This document shows positions 43,616-52,177 of a stretch of DNA of 64,000 nucleotides, in pieces. The stretch is taken from NCBI RefSeq assembly GCF_029542625.1, contig NZ_CP120733.1, positions 2,852,001-2,916,000 on the forward strand, read 5' to 3'. The DNA is from Tepidibacter hydrothermalis (GTDB taxonomy: Bacteria; Bacillota; Clostridia; Peptostreptococcales; Peptostreptococcaceae). Numbering within the stretch: position 1 is the first letter of the stretch; every line of letters begins with the position of its first letter. Both the position numbers and the translations under genes were made by a program. Below the pieces are notes generated by a model, which saw only the letters and a list, made by a program, of their open reading frames with translations, ran no database searches and was not told where the DNA came from.

Positions 43616-44044
43616 CTAACTAATGCCTAAGAAGTGATAAATTAAGCCAAGTATTACAGAGCTACCAATTCCATAAACAAGAACAGGACCCGCTATTGTA
43701 AACATTTTTGCTCCAACACCCAGTACATAACCTTCTCTCTTATACTCCATAGCTGGAGATACTATAGAATTAGAAAAACCAGTTATAGGAACAATCGATC
43801 CAGCTCCAGCCCTTTTTCCAAGCAGATCATATACTCCTATACCTGTAAAAAATGCACCTAAAAATATAAGAGTTATAGAAGTTGCAGTAGATGCCATTTT
43901 TTTATCTAGACCATATTTTATATAACTATTTAATATAAATTGTCCTACATCACATATCAAACCGCCTACAATAAATGCCCATATACAGTTCTTGAGATAT
44001 GTAGGCTTTGGACTTTTATCGTCAACATATTTTTTATAATCCAT
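43616..44044 (-). CDS. spoVAC: SpoVAC, canonical operon
   Basis: A 142-residue membrane protein with about four helices: CIWAFIVGGLICDVGQFIL, FTGIGVYDLLGKRAGAGSIVPITGFSNSIVSPAMEYKREGYVLGVGAKMFTIAGPVLVYG. SpoVAC is the mechanosensitive DPA channel of the spore inner membrane. AGAGGTGA precedes the ATG. It lies 11 bp after spoVAB. Confidence 0.95.
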   Translation of the reverse strand: MDYKKYVDDKSPKPTYLKNCIWAFIVGGLICDVGQFILNSYIKYGLDKKMASTATSITLIFLGAFFTGIGVYDLLGKRAGAGSIVPITGFSNSIVSPAMEYKREGYVLGVGAKMFTIAGPVLVYGIGSSVILGLIYHFLGIS

Positions 44045-44055
44045 CTAAATCACCT

Positions 44056-44466
44056 CTATTTCAATATTGTCCAACACACTATAGAACCAACTGTCTTTCC
44101 TATTATTAAAACTGTTATTATATACTTAACCATACCTTGAATATTGAGTCTTCTTTGCATAACTGGTATAACATCCACTGCTTCTGCAAGAGCAGATGCT
44201 AACATTCCTATAAATATACCGTAGAAGCCTCCAAATAGTATCAAACATATAGACCCAAAATTAAAAGATACATTTGTAAGTGAAAATAAACTTCCAAAGA
44301 AAGCCCCGAATATCAACATATACTCATATTTGGCTAAGTACTGATAACTATTAGTTATTTGACACAGTCTTGGAATTATATCTAGTAATGTAAGAAGAGC
44401 CACTATTCCCGACCCAACAACTATACCTTCTGAAAATCCTAATACAGTTATAAACGCTAGTTTCAA
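44056..44466 (-). CDS. spoVAB: SpoVAB
   Basis: A 136-residue membrane protein with about four helices: LAFITVLGFSEGIVVGSGIVALLTLLDIIPRL, YEYMLIFGAFFGSLFSL, GFYGIFIGMLASALAEAVDVIPVMQRR. This matches SpoVAB (141 residues in B. subtilis). The start is TTG at 44466 with AAGGAGG at good spacing; an upstream ATG would overlap spoVAA. It is needed for DPA uptake with the other SpoVA proteins. It lies 10 bp after spoVAA. Confidence 0.9.
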   Translation of the reverse strand: MKLAFITVLGFSEGIVVGSGIVALLTLLDIIPRLCQITNSYQYLAKYEYMLIFGAFFGSLFSLTNVSFNFGSICLILFGGFYGIFIGMLASALAEAVDVIPVMQRRLNIQGMVKYIITVLIIGKTVGSIVCWTILK

Positions 44467-44476
44467 ATCTTCCTCC

Positions 44477-45067
44477 TTATTGCTTATTATTTTCAATAAT
44501 ATATGATTGTACCTCATTTTTAAACGTAGATACTTCTAGCTCTAATGGACTAGGTTCTGATTTAGAAAAATTTGGTAGAACTTTATTATAAAATACAGCA
44601 ACACCTGATCCTATTCCTAGAGAATATGCTATTTGAAAAAATAATAGATTTTTTGTCTCACTTCCTGTTAATATTCTTAGTATTGTCTTATGAGATTTAG
44701 TCATATCTACATCTGAATGAAAGTTAATTATAGCCATTCCAGCTCCTAAAAACAGTATTGTACATACAAATAAAACTCTTACAAACAACAGATTATCTTT
44801 TTTGGGATTATCAAAATGTACCAATAAGTCATCAAACTCTAAAAAGTTGACCTTTACATAGCTATTTTGATTATTTATTCTACTTATCACATCCCCAAGC
44901 TCTATAACATCATAATCCTTATTAACACCATTAACGTGAGCAACTACTATATCTTTAACCAATTCTTCATTTTGTGAGGGATATATATAAAATAAATCCT
45001 CCAAACGCAAATCTTTTATTTTTTTTTCAAATTTCAAATTTTTTCTAGGTTTCAAATATATTTCCAC
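44477..45067 (-). CDS. spoVAA: SpoVAA
   Basis: A 196-residue protein of SpoVAA type (206 in B. subtilis): a soluble N-terminal domain beginning EIYLKPRKNLKFEKKIKDLRLEDLFYIYP, and two transmembrane helices (about 100-120 and 145-165). The start is GTG at 45067 after GGGGGGAT. It is the first gene of the canonical spoVAA-AB-AC-AD-AE operon. The operon follows sigF in the same direction after 412 bp that contain a long-hairpin repeat. Confidence 0.9.
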   Translation of the reverse strand: MEIYLKPRKNLKFEKKIKDLRLEDLFYIYPSQNEELVKDIVVAHVNGVNKDYDVIELGDVISRINNQNSYVKVNFLEFDDLLVHFDNPKKDNLLFVRVLFVCTILFLGAGMAIINFHSDVDMTKSHKTILRILTGSETKNLLFFQIAYSLGIGSGVAVFYNKVLPNFSKSEPSPLELEVSTFKNEVQSYIIENNKQ

Positions 45068-45231
45068 TTAAATCCCCCCTTTTCATACTATTATTATTTA
45101 CAAAAACGATTAAAAAATTCTACTCATATAAAAAGTCTTTACTCTAAATGTTTTAAACTTTTTCTCAACAAAACGCTTTATCTATTTTTCAATTTTTTAT
45201 TCACTATATCCAAACGCTGAAGATCAGCACT

Positions 45232-45434
45232 AAAAATTACCCTCATTGAAATGTTAGCTACTTTTAAGTTAATATTTTTCTATAAAACTTAGATTGTGAC
45301 GTTTAAATATCCGTTAAAAACTTCATTGTCTGACCCTAGGGAGTTTATGAAGTTTTAGGATATTTAATAAGGAACAATCTTTAGTTTTATAAAAATTTTA
45401 GCTAAGTAGCGTTATTTTAATGAGGGTAATTTTT
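45232..45434. repeat. Long-hairpin dispersed repeat (family LH), copy B
   Basis: The terminal arms 45232-45247 and 45419-45434 are a perfect 16-bp inverted repeat. Within it the copy pairs AGATTGT with ACAATCT, AAATATCC with GGATATTT, and AACTTC with GAAGTT. It lies between sigF and spoVAA. Confidence 0.88.
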
Positions 45435-45446
45435 CGCTCAAGCACA

Positions 45447-45474
45447 CAAAAAAGGCCATACAAATTGTATGACC
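45447..45474 (-). terminator. Terminator of the spoIIA operon
   Basis: GGCCATACAA pairs with TTGTATGACC (45454-45474, one mismatch), with a T run on the minus strand, right after the sigF stop. Confidence 0.75.
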
Positions 45475-45479
45475 CATTC

Positions 45480-46244
45480 TCAACTTATCATATTCTTAAG
45501 TTTTCCTAAAACCTTCTTTTCAATCCTCGATACCTGAACCTGAGATATTCCAAGCTCATTTCCTATCTCACTCTGTGTTCTATCCTCAAAATATCTTAAA
45601 ACTATAATTTGTCTTTCTCGTTTTTCTAGCTTACCAAGAACTTGCTTTAAAAGTAAATTATCCACTATTTTTTCATCATCCATAGTTTTAGTTTGACTTA
45701 TCTTATCTATAAGACATATAGGAGATCCTTCATCCTCGTGTATAACCCCATGCAAATATTCAACTGATGAATTTGATTCAAGAGCCATAACTATGTCTTC
45801 TTTGCTTACCTCAAGAGACTTGGCAACCTCTTCTATTGTAGGTTCTCGTCCAAATTTTTTAGATAATCTTTCACTTTCCATCTTCGTCTTTGTAGCAAGT
45901 TGTTTTAGAGACCTTGATACCTTAATCATCCCATCATCTCTTAAGTATCTTTTTATCTCTCCTAAAATCATAGGTACTGCATATGTAGAGAATCTTACAT
46001 TAAAACTAGGATCAAACTTATATATAGATTTTATAAGCCCTATTGAGCCTAATTGAAATAAATCATCTCTTTCATAACCTATATTCATAAATTTATTTAC
46101 AACACTTCTGACTAGCCCTAAATTACTTTCTATTAAAATATCTTTTGAATGTTCATCTCCATCTTGAGCTTTTTTTATGAGAGCTAGAGTTTCCTCATGG
46201 CTAAGTAAATGTCTTTTTTTCTCACTTACAGCAGGCATCACCAT
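45480..46244 (-). CDS. sigF: Sporulation sigma factor SigF
   Basis: A 254-residue sigma-70-type factor: region 2 with FMNIGYERDDLFQLGSIGLIKSIYKFDPSFNVRFSTYAVPMILGEIKRYLRDDGMIKVSR, and region 4 with LGKLEKRERQIIVLRYFEDRTQSEIGNELGISQVQVSRIEKKVL. It directs early forespore transcription. It is the third gene of spoIIAA-spoIIAB-sigF, 11 bp after spoIIAB. GGGG precedes the ATG. Activity is controlled by the anti-sigma SpoIIAB. Confidence 0.96.
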   Translation of the reverse strand: MVMPAVSEKKRHLLSHEETLALIKKAQDGDEHSKDILIESNLGLVRSVVNKFMNIGYERDDLFQLGSIGLIKSIYKFDPSFNVRFSTYAVPMILGEIKRYLRDDGMIKVSRSLKQLATKTKMESERLSKKFGREPTIEEVAKSLEVSKEDIVMALESNSSVEYLHGVIHEDEGSPICLIDKISQTKTMDDEKIVDNLLLKQVLGKLEKRERQIIVLRYFEDRTQSEIGNELGISQVQVSRIEKKVLGKLKNMIS

Positions 46245-46255
46245 AATTATTACCC

Positions 46256-46693
46256 CTAATCTTTATTTTTATTGGATTTTATAGTTTTTTTCATAACTAA
46301 TTTAGTTCCTTCCCCCAAAATAGAAGATATCTCCATGCTATCCATAAATGTTTCCATTACTGTAAATCCCATACCAGACCTCTCAAGCTCAGGCTTTGAA
46401 GTATAAAGCGGTTGCATTGCCATATCTACATCCTTTATTCCATTACCCTTATCTTCTACCACTACTTTTATAGTATCTCCATCTATTTCACTTATTAAAT
46501 TAACAAACTTTGTTTCATCTTCATCATATCCATGAATTATAGCATTCGTAACAGCCTCAGATACAGCAGTTTTTATATCTGCTATTTCATCTATTGTCGG
46601 GTCCAGCTGAGATGCAAAAGAAGCAACTACCACCCTAGCAAAAGACTCATTCTCAGATTTGGCTAAAAAGCTAATTTCCATATAATTCTTCAT
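46256..46693 (-). CDS. spoIIAB: Anti-sigma F factor SpoIIAB
   Basis: A 145-residue GHKL-type kinase with the N box ([15 protein letters not shown]), G1 box ([11 protein letters not shown]) and G2 box ([15 protein letters not shown]). It holds SigF and phosphorylates SpoIIAA. The spacing of 12 bp to spoIIAA and 11 bp to sigF shows a tight operon. Confidence 0.96.
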   Translation of the reverse strand: MKNYMEISFLAKSENESFARVVVASFASQLDPTIDEIADIKTAVSEAVTNAIIHGYDEDETKFVNLISEIDGDTIKVVVEDKGNGIKDVDMAMQPLYTSKPELERSGMGFTVMETFMDSMEISSILGEGTKLVMKKTIKSNKNKD

Positions 46694-46705
46694 CGTTTTT
46701 CCCCC

Positions 46706-47041
46706 TTATAAAGAACTTATTGCTTCTTCGTAATCGTTATAAATTCCTATTATTTTGTCTATGCCTGATAAATCAAATATTCTTTGAACATGCTTATTCA
46801 GGTTTAAAGCTATTACTTTCCCTCCAGTTTCTGAAAGTTTTCTATATCTCCCTATAATAACCCCTACTCCTGAGGAATCCATAAAATTCATATTTTTCAG
46901 ATCAAATATAACATTTTTTATTGAATTTTTATCTATAGCCATATCAATCTCTTCTCTTACATCTGAAGCTATATGATGGTCTAGCTCTCCATATAATTCA
47001 ACAATTAAATTTCTGTTATCTATTTTATAGTTTATATCCAA
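46706..47041 (-). CDS. spoIIAA: Anti-anti-sigma factor SpoIIAA
   Basis: A 111-residue STAS-domain protein. The phosphorylation site is in MDSSGVGVIIGRY (DSSG at 55-58). The unphosphorylated form releases SigF from SpoIIAB. It is the first gene of the operon. GGGGGGAT precedes the ATG, and a possible SigH promoter lies about 35 bp upstream. Confidence 0.96.
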   Translation of the reverse strand: MDINYKIDNRNLIVELYGELDHHIASDVREEIDMAIDKNSIKNVIFDLKNMNFMDSSGVGVIIGRYRKLSETGGKVIALNLNKHVQRIFDLSGIDKIIGIYNDYEEAISSL

Positions 47042-47071
47042 TGTTATCCCCCCTTGTAAATGCTCTTAAAA

Positions 47072-47101
47072 TACTTTCTATAAAATATCTCTTCATTCCT
47101 C
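47072..47101 (-). promoter_or_regulatory. Possible SigH promoter of the spoIIA operon
   Basis: On the minus strand AGGAATGA (47093-47100) and GAAAGT (47073-47078) are 14 bp apart. This resembles SigH promoters, which drive spoIIA in Bacillus. The match is imperfect. Confidence 0.4.
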
Positions 47102-47134
47102 CATAAAATTTTAACTATTTTTGTAGAATAAATA

Positions 47135-47166
47135 TAAAAAAAGTGATAATAATCATCACTTTTTTA
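47135..47166. terminator. Terminator of the molybdopterin oxidoreductase gene
   Basis: AAAAAAGTGAT pairs with ATCACTTTTTT, overlapping the stop codon at 47156. Confidence 0.7.
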
Positions 47167-49111
47167 CAATTTCTACAAAGGTTTCATTGTATGCGACTTG
47201 ACCTCCCATTTCAGACGATATGTCTTCAGTTAAAAAATTTGGATTTCCGTCTTTATTAGCCCATCTTGTGTACATATGAACAACATCATCAGCTACATCG
47301 TCAGTAATCTTTACTTTAGTATCTATACTTCCATTTCTAGACTTTAAAGTTATTATTTCATCTTCCAATAGTTTATATTTTTTAGCAAGATTAATATTAA
47401 TATATACTATTGAGATTTTATCATCATCTAAATAATGTTGTGTGAATAATGAGTTTTTTTCATGTGTAGTTATCAATCTTATATCATCTTTTTCACTTTT
47501 TATATATACAGGTATAGGACTTAACCCATCCTTTTTTGCATTATCTGAATATATTTCTATCTTTTTAGAAGAAGTTTTAAAAACTTTATCACTCCAAGCC
47601 ACTTTATCAAAAGCCATATTTACATAGTCTCTTTTTATATCATCTATTTCTATATTCCATTTAGATAGTGGTTTTACTATTTCTCTTAAATACTCTTCTT
47701 TTGATACTAAAGGATAATCTTTCATATTCATTCTTTTGCTAAGCTCCATAAAGAAATAATATTCATCCATAAGTTTGTATTTTGGATCAATTATTTTTTC
47801 ATTGTATATAATATATGGATTACACATAGACGAATATAGAATATCTTCACTTTCTAAAGTATTGGTACATGGTATAAATAAATCGCAATGTTTAGCAGTA
47901 TCAGTCATAAACATATCTATACATACTTTAAATTCTATTTTGCTAAATGCCTTTATGTTTTTATTCAGGTTAGGCCATCTACATAATGGATTTGCTTTTG
48001 TTACAAATATAGCTTTTATAGGTTCTTCATTTGAATTTTTTACATCATCTGCAAAACTATGAACGTTAAAATATCTTTTATTGTCCGCATGATCACAGCT
48101 ATTATACGGATCTAGATTTAATATATCTGGATATACTCTATTTGCATAATTTACTGCAGCTCCAGATTTTCCTATATTCCCTGTTATAGCTGCCATGGCA
48201 TCTATACTTCTTATAGTATTTCCTCCATTTGTATACTTTTGAACTCCATACCCTATATATATAGTACTACTTTTTTTAGCATATACACGTGATATTCTCT
48301 TTATAGTATCTATGTCTACACCACATTCCTTACATAGATATTCAATACTTAGTGTATCTAAATAGTTTTTATATTCATCATACCCTTTTACATATTTGTT
48401 TATAAATTCTTTGTCTTGTAAATCTTCTTCTATTATGACCTTAGTCATCGCCATACAAAGAGCTCCATCTGTTGATGGATTAACCCTTATATATTCATCA
48501 ACTTTCTTTGCAGTTTCTGTATATATTGGATCTATAACTGTCACCTTTATTCCATTTTTCTTAGCTCTTAGTATAGTTTCCATAAGATGTATAAATGTAT
48601 TGTAAGGATTTCTTCCCCAAATTATTATATTTTTTGAATTCATCATATCATCAAGCGAACTTCCTTTTACATATCCAAAATCATATTTCTGAGCTTTATT
48701 TCCAGCAGACCAACATGTACCACCTTCAAATTCTGTAATCCCTCCGTAAAAGTTAAAAAATATATTTTGTATAGACTTCAGTACTCCACCACTTCCCGAT
48801 TCATAATAATGTGCTATTGAATTTGAATTATAATTTTCTTTGTAAAACTTTAATTTGTCAGCTATTATTGATATAGCTTCATCAAATGTTATCTCTATCC
48901 ATTTTCCATCTACTTTTTTAAGTGGGTTGTATATTCTATCTTTGTGATTTAATCTGTCTAAATGTTTCTTACCCTTTGAGCAAATAATTCCTCTTGTATA
49001 AGGATGATTTTTGTCTCCCTTTATCTGTATAATATTATTTTCATCTATATATATATCAAACTTGCAACAATCAAAACAATCAAGTGTACATCCGTGGCTA
49101 AATCTTTTCAT
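47156..49111 (-). CDS. Molybdopterin-dependent oxidoreductase (DMSO-reductase family)
   Basis: A 651-residue protein of the DMSO-reductase family. An N-terminal [4Fe-4S] Cys set lies in HGCTLDCFDCCKF...GIICSKG (first 50 residues), followed by the Mo-bis-MGD body (ARRYESGSG-like segment, GGTCWSAGNKAQ with a Cys in the usual Mo-ligand place, NIIIWGRNPYNTF, VIDPIYTETAKKVDEYI) and a C-terminal molydopterin-binding domain (LARKYKLLEDEIITLKSRNGSI-like). There is no signal peptide, so it is cytosolic. The start at 49111 is placed by AAGGAG. It has no obvious subunits nearby; the substrate is unknown. Confidence 0.88.
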   Translation of the reverse strand: MKRFSHGCTLDCFDCCKFDIYIDENNIIQIKGDKNHPYTRGIICSKGKKHLDRLNHKDRIYNPLKKVDGKWIEITFDEAISIIADKLKFYKENYNSNSIAHYYESGSGGVLKSIQNIFFNFYGGITEFEGGTCWSAGNKAQKYDFGYVKGSSLDDMMNSKNIIIWGRNPYNTFIHLMETILRAKKNGIKVTVIDPIYTETAKKVDEYIRVNPSTDGALCMAMTKVIIEEDLQDKEFINKYVKGYDEYKNYLDTLSIEYLCKECGVDIDTIKRISRVYAKKSSTIYIGYGVQKYTNGGNTIRSIDAMAAITGNIGKSGAAVNYANRVYPDILNLDPYNSCDHADNKRYFNVHSFADDVKNSNEEPIKAIFVTKANPLCRWPNLNKNIKAFSKIEFKVCIDMFMTDTAKHCDLFIPCTNTLESEDILYSSMCNPYIIYNEKIIDPKYKLMDEYYFFMELSKRMNMKDYPLVSKEEYLREIVKPLSKWNIEIDDIKRDYVNMAFDKVAWSDKVFKTSSKKIEIYSDNAKKDGLSPIPVYIKSEKDDIRLITTHEKNSLFTQHYLDDDKISIVYININLAKKYKLLEDEIITLKSRNGSIDTKVKITDDVADDVVHMYTRWANKDGNPNFLTEDISSEMGGQVAYNETFVEIVKK

Positions 49112-49242
49112 ATTAATTACTCCTTTTCTTTTTAACTTCACTTTATATTGTATCAAAGTATTCGAACTATTAATAATATATTCTATAGGTTTAATTTAAC
49201 CATGTTCTAGCAGTTTGTTTATCATCTAAGGGGGAGTTTTCT

Positions 49243-50472
49243 ATGGATTTTGTTGATAATAAAATATCCGAGCGTTTAGGAGGAGTTGATTTTTTTAATA
49301 ACTCTGTGAATTACAAATTTGAGGCTATAAAAAAAGAAAAAGAAATAATTAAAAATAAATATCCAAATACAGAGATTATAGATATGGGTGTTGGCGAGCC
49401 AGATCTTGCTGCTGATATTAATATATGTAAAATACTTTGTGAGGAGTGTTCTAAAATTGAAAATAGACTGTACTCTGATAATGGAATAGCTGAGTTTCAG
49501 GATGCTGCATGTAATTTCTTAAAAAAAGTATATAAACTAGATAACCTAAATCCATATACAAATATTATGCACGGAATAGGATCAAAGCCAATTCTAGCTA
49601 TGCTTCCTTTGTGCTTTGTAAATCCTGGTGATATAGTCTTAACTACTGTCCCTGGTTATCCTGTATTATCTACTTATTCTAAATTCTTAGGAGGTAAGGT
49701 TTATAATTTACCTTTATATAAAGAAAATGACTTTTATCCAGATTTTAATTCTATACCTGATGATATACTCAAAAAGTCAAAACTCTTATATATTAATTAC
49801 CCAAACAATCCTACAGGACAAGTCGCTACTATTGAGTTTTATAAAAAAGTTGTAGATTTTGCTTATAAAAATGACATCTTAATAGTCTGCGACTCAGCTT
49901 ATAGTACTCTTACATTCGATAGTAAACCTTTGAGTTTTTTGTCTGTAGATGGAGCTATTGATGTCGGTATTGAAATACATTCTTTATCAAAATCATTCAA
50001 TATGACAGGATGGAGATTAGCATTTATAGTATCAAATCCAAAAGTTATAAAAGCATATGCAAATGTTAAAGGTCATACAGACTCTGGACAATTCAGGGCT
50101 ATTCAAAAAGCTGGAGCTTATGCTCTTAATCACCCAGAAATAATAAATAGAAATCGTATTAAATATTCGAGAAGATTCGATATGCTAGTGGATGCACTTT
50201 GTGATATAGGTTTTGATGCTAAAAAGCCGCAAGGAACCTTCTATTGCTATGTTTCTATTCCTAAAGGTACTAAATCAGGTTATGTATTTAAAAATGCACA
50301 AGATGCTTCTTTGTATATTCTAAAAAATGCATTAATATCTACAGTACCTTGGGATGAAGCTGGGAGCTTTTTAAGATTTTCTGTAACGTTTGAAGCATAT
50401 AATCAGTCACAGGAAAAACGTGTTATTAATGATTTAAAAGAAAGACTTAAAAAACTAGAACTAATTTTTTGA
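49243..50472 (+). CDS. PLP-dependent aminotransferase, LL-diaminopimelate aminotransferase-like
   Basis: A 409-residue class I/II aminotransferase: MGVGEPDLAAD near 50, YSDNGIAEFQDAA, YINYPNNPTGQVA, DSAYSTLTF and the PLP-lysine motif HSLSKSFNMTGWR (about 245-257). The last three are close to the LL-diaminopimelate aminotransferase (DapL) group of clostridia, which makes LL-DAP directly from tetrahydrodipicolinate. DAP and dipicolinate share this precursor. GGGGGAG precedes the ATG. An alternative is another aspartate-family aminotransferase. Confidence 0.8.
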   Translation: MDFVDNKISERLGGVDFFNNSVNYKFEAIKKEKEIIKNKYPNTEIIDMGVGEPDLAADINICKILCEECSKIENRLYSDNGIAEFQDAACNFLKKVYKLDNLNPYTNIMHGIGSKPILAMLPLCFVNPGDIVLTTVPGYPVLSTYSKFLGGKVYNLPLYKENDFYPDFNSIPDDILKKSKLLYINYPNNPTGQVATIEFYKKVVDFAYKNDILIVCDSAYSTLTFDSKPLSFLSVDGAIDVGIEIHSLSKSFNMTGWRLAFIVSNPKVIKAYANVKGHTDSGQFRAIQKAGAYALNHPEIINRNRIKYSRRFDMLVDALCDIGFDAKKPQGTFYCYVSIPKGTKSGYVFKNAQDASLYILKNALISTVPWDEAGSFLRFSVTFEAYNQSQEKRVINDLKERLKKLELIF

Positions 50473-50583
50473 CAAAAGTATTAAAAATGTAATTTTTTTC
50501 TATTAATTTAAACAATTATTTGATTTTATCTAAGCCTTCTAGTATTATTTATATGTTGAATTATTTTTTTAGGAGGTTTAAAT

Positions 50584-52014
50584 ATGACGTACGGATTTCT
50601 TAGCTTACTTCCATCATTAATTGCAATAATACTCGCTATAGCTACAAAGCAAGTTTTTATTTCTTTATTCGCTGGAATATTAATAGGAAAATTAATAATG
50701 ACTAATTGGACATTTTTCCCTGCTTTAGGCCAAAGTATCGATTCAGTTGTAAATGTATTTTCTGAGGGATGGGTAACTAAAACTATCATATTCTCTTTTT
50801 TAGTGGGTTCTGTAGTAACTCTTATACAAGCTTCAGGTGGTGTTGAAGGATTTGTATATTACTTAACTGAAAAAAACAAGAGAATAAAAAACAGAAAGGC
50901 TGCCATGCTTTTGGCATATTTTATAGGGATTGTAGTTTTTATAGAATCAACTATAACGTGTTTAATTGTAGGTACTGTATCAAGACCTATATGTGATAAA
51001 TACAAGGTTTCTAGAGAAAAACTAGCTTATATTTGTGACTCTACATCAGCTCCTGTTTGTTCTATGCTTCCATTTAACTCTTGGGGGGCTACATTACTTG
51101 GACTTATAGCTGCTCAAATAGGCGCTGGTGTTATTAGTGGTAATTCTGTTAATTTACTTATTAAAAGTATACCTTTTAACTTTTATGCTATATCTACATT
51201 GATAACTCTTTTAATAGTTATACTTACGGGTAAAGATTTTGGCCCTATGAAAAAAGCTGAAATAAGAGCTATAACAGAAGGTAAACTTTTAAGAGATGGA
51301 GCTATGCCTGTAGTAGATCAAGATGCAATTGAAGTTAATACTAAAAAAGGTGTTGAACCTAATATGAAGCATATGCTTTATCCTTTATTGGTTTTAGTTG
51401 TGATGATTCCAATAAGTCTTTATATTACTGGAGATGGTGTAATATTTAACGGTTCTGGATCAACATCAGTGTTTTGGGCAGTTCTTGCATCATTAGTGTT
51501 TAGTGGTTTTTATTATATAGGAAAGCGCCTTATGACGCTTAATGAGTTTATGGATTATGTATATAAAGGCGCTGGTGCTATGATACCAGTTGCTGCAATA
51601 CTTGCATTTGCATTTGCTATTGGAAATATTTCAAGTGAGCTTGAAACTGGTAAGTATATGGCAAGCTTAGTTGAAGGTAGACTTAATGGTTCATTTGGAC
51701 CTGCGATTATATTTATAATGTCTAGTATAATAGCATTTTCAACTGGAACAAGTTTTGGAACTTTTGCTATAATGATTCCTATAGCTATTCAAATGGCCGT
51801 TGCTATGGATGCAAACATATATATGAGTATAGGTGCTGTAATTTCTGGAGCTATAATGGGAGATCATAGTTCTCCTATATCAGATACTACTATAGTTTCA
51901 TCAATGGCATCTGCATCAGATCACATAGACCACGTAAAAACTCAACTTCCTTATGCTTTACTTAATGGAGCTATAGCTCTTACACTTTATATAGTTTTAG
52001 GTATTTTCCTATAG
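50584..52014 (+). CDS. NhaC-family Na+/H+ antiporter
   Basis: A 476-residue polytopic membrane protein with about eleven helices: LLPSLIAIILAIATKQVFISLFAGILIG, FLVGSVVTLIQASGGVEGF, FIESTITCLIVGTVSRPICDKYKVSREKLAYICDSTSAPVC, AFSTGTSFGTFAIMIPIAIQMA and SGAIMGDHSSPISDTTIVSSMAS. These match the NhaC antiporter family (Na+/H+ or malate/lactate exchange). AGGAGG precedes the ATG. It follows the aminotransferase by 111 bp. A terminator lies after the stop. Confidence 0.88.
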   Translation: MTYGFLSLLPSLIAIILAIATKQVFISLFAGILIGKLIMTNWTFFPALGQSIDSVVNVFSEGWVTKTIIFSFLVGSVVTLIQASGGVEGFVYYLTEKNKRIKNRKAAMLLAYFIGIVVFIESTITCLIVGTVSRPICDKYKVSREKLAYICDSTSAPVCSMLPFNSWGATLLGLIAAQIGAGVISGNSVNLLIKSIPFNFYAISTLITLLIVILTGKDFGPMKKAEIRAITEGKLLRDGAMPVVDQDAIEVNTKKGVEPNMKHMLYPLLVLVVMIPISLYITGDGVIFNGSGSTSVFWAVLASLVFSGFYYIGKRLMTLNEFMDYVYKGAGAMIPVAAILAFAFAIGNISSELETGKYMASLVEGRLNGSFGPAIIFIMSSIIAFSTGTSFGTFAIMIPIAIQMAVAMDANIYMSIGAVISGAIMGDHSSPISDTTIVSSMASASDHIDHVKTQLPYALLNGAIALTLYIVLGIFL

Positions 52015-52031
52015 TTTCTTTAAAACAACAA

Positions 52032-52062
52032 AAGCTGTTGACTTAGTCAACAGCTTATTTTT
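52032..52062 (+). terminator. Terminator of the nhaC-type gene
   Basis: AAGCTGTTGA (52032-52041) pairs with TCAACAGCTT (52047-52056), followed by ATTTTT. Confidence 0.85.
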
Positions 52063-52130
52063 ATTCAATAAAAAACTGATAGTATAATATTTAATTGACA
52101 TTTGAATTTGACAAAATAGACAAAATAAAA

Positions 52131-52177
52131 GAGCATAGAGTTGCACACAATCCATGAAAGGAATGATCTCTATGCTC
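52131..52177 (+). promoter_or_regulatory. Stem masking the transposase start codon
   Basis: GAGCATAGAG (52131-52140) is perfectly complementary to CTCTATGCTC (52168-52177), which contains the ATG at 52172. The AAAGGA ribosome binding site is in the loop. Transcripts starting outside the element would fold this way and translate poorly. Confidence 0.65.

Noticed and set aside
47156-49111. Selenocysteine in the molybdopterin oxidoreductase
   Set aside because: No in-frame TGA is present, and the likely molybdenum ligand position holds a Cys (GGTCWSAG).
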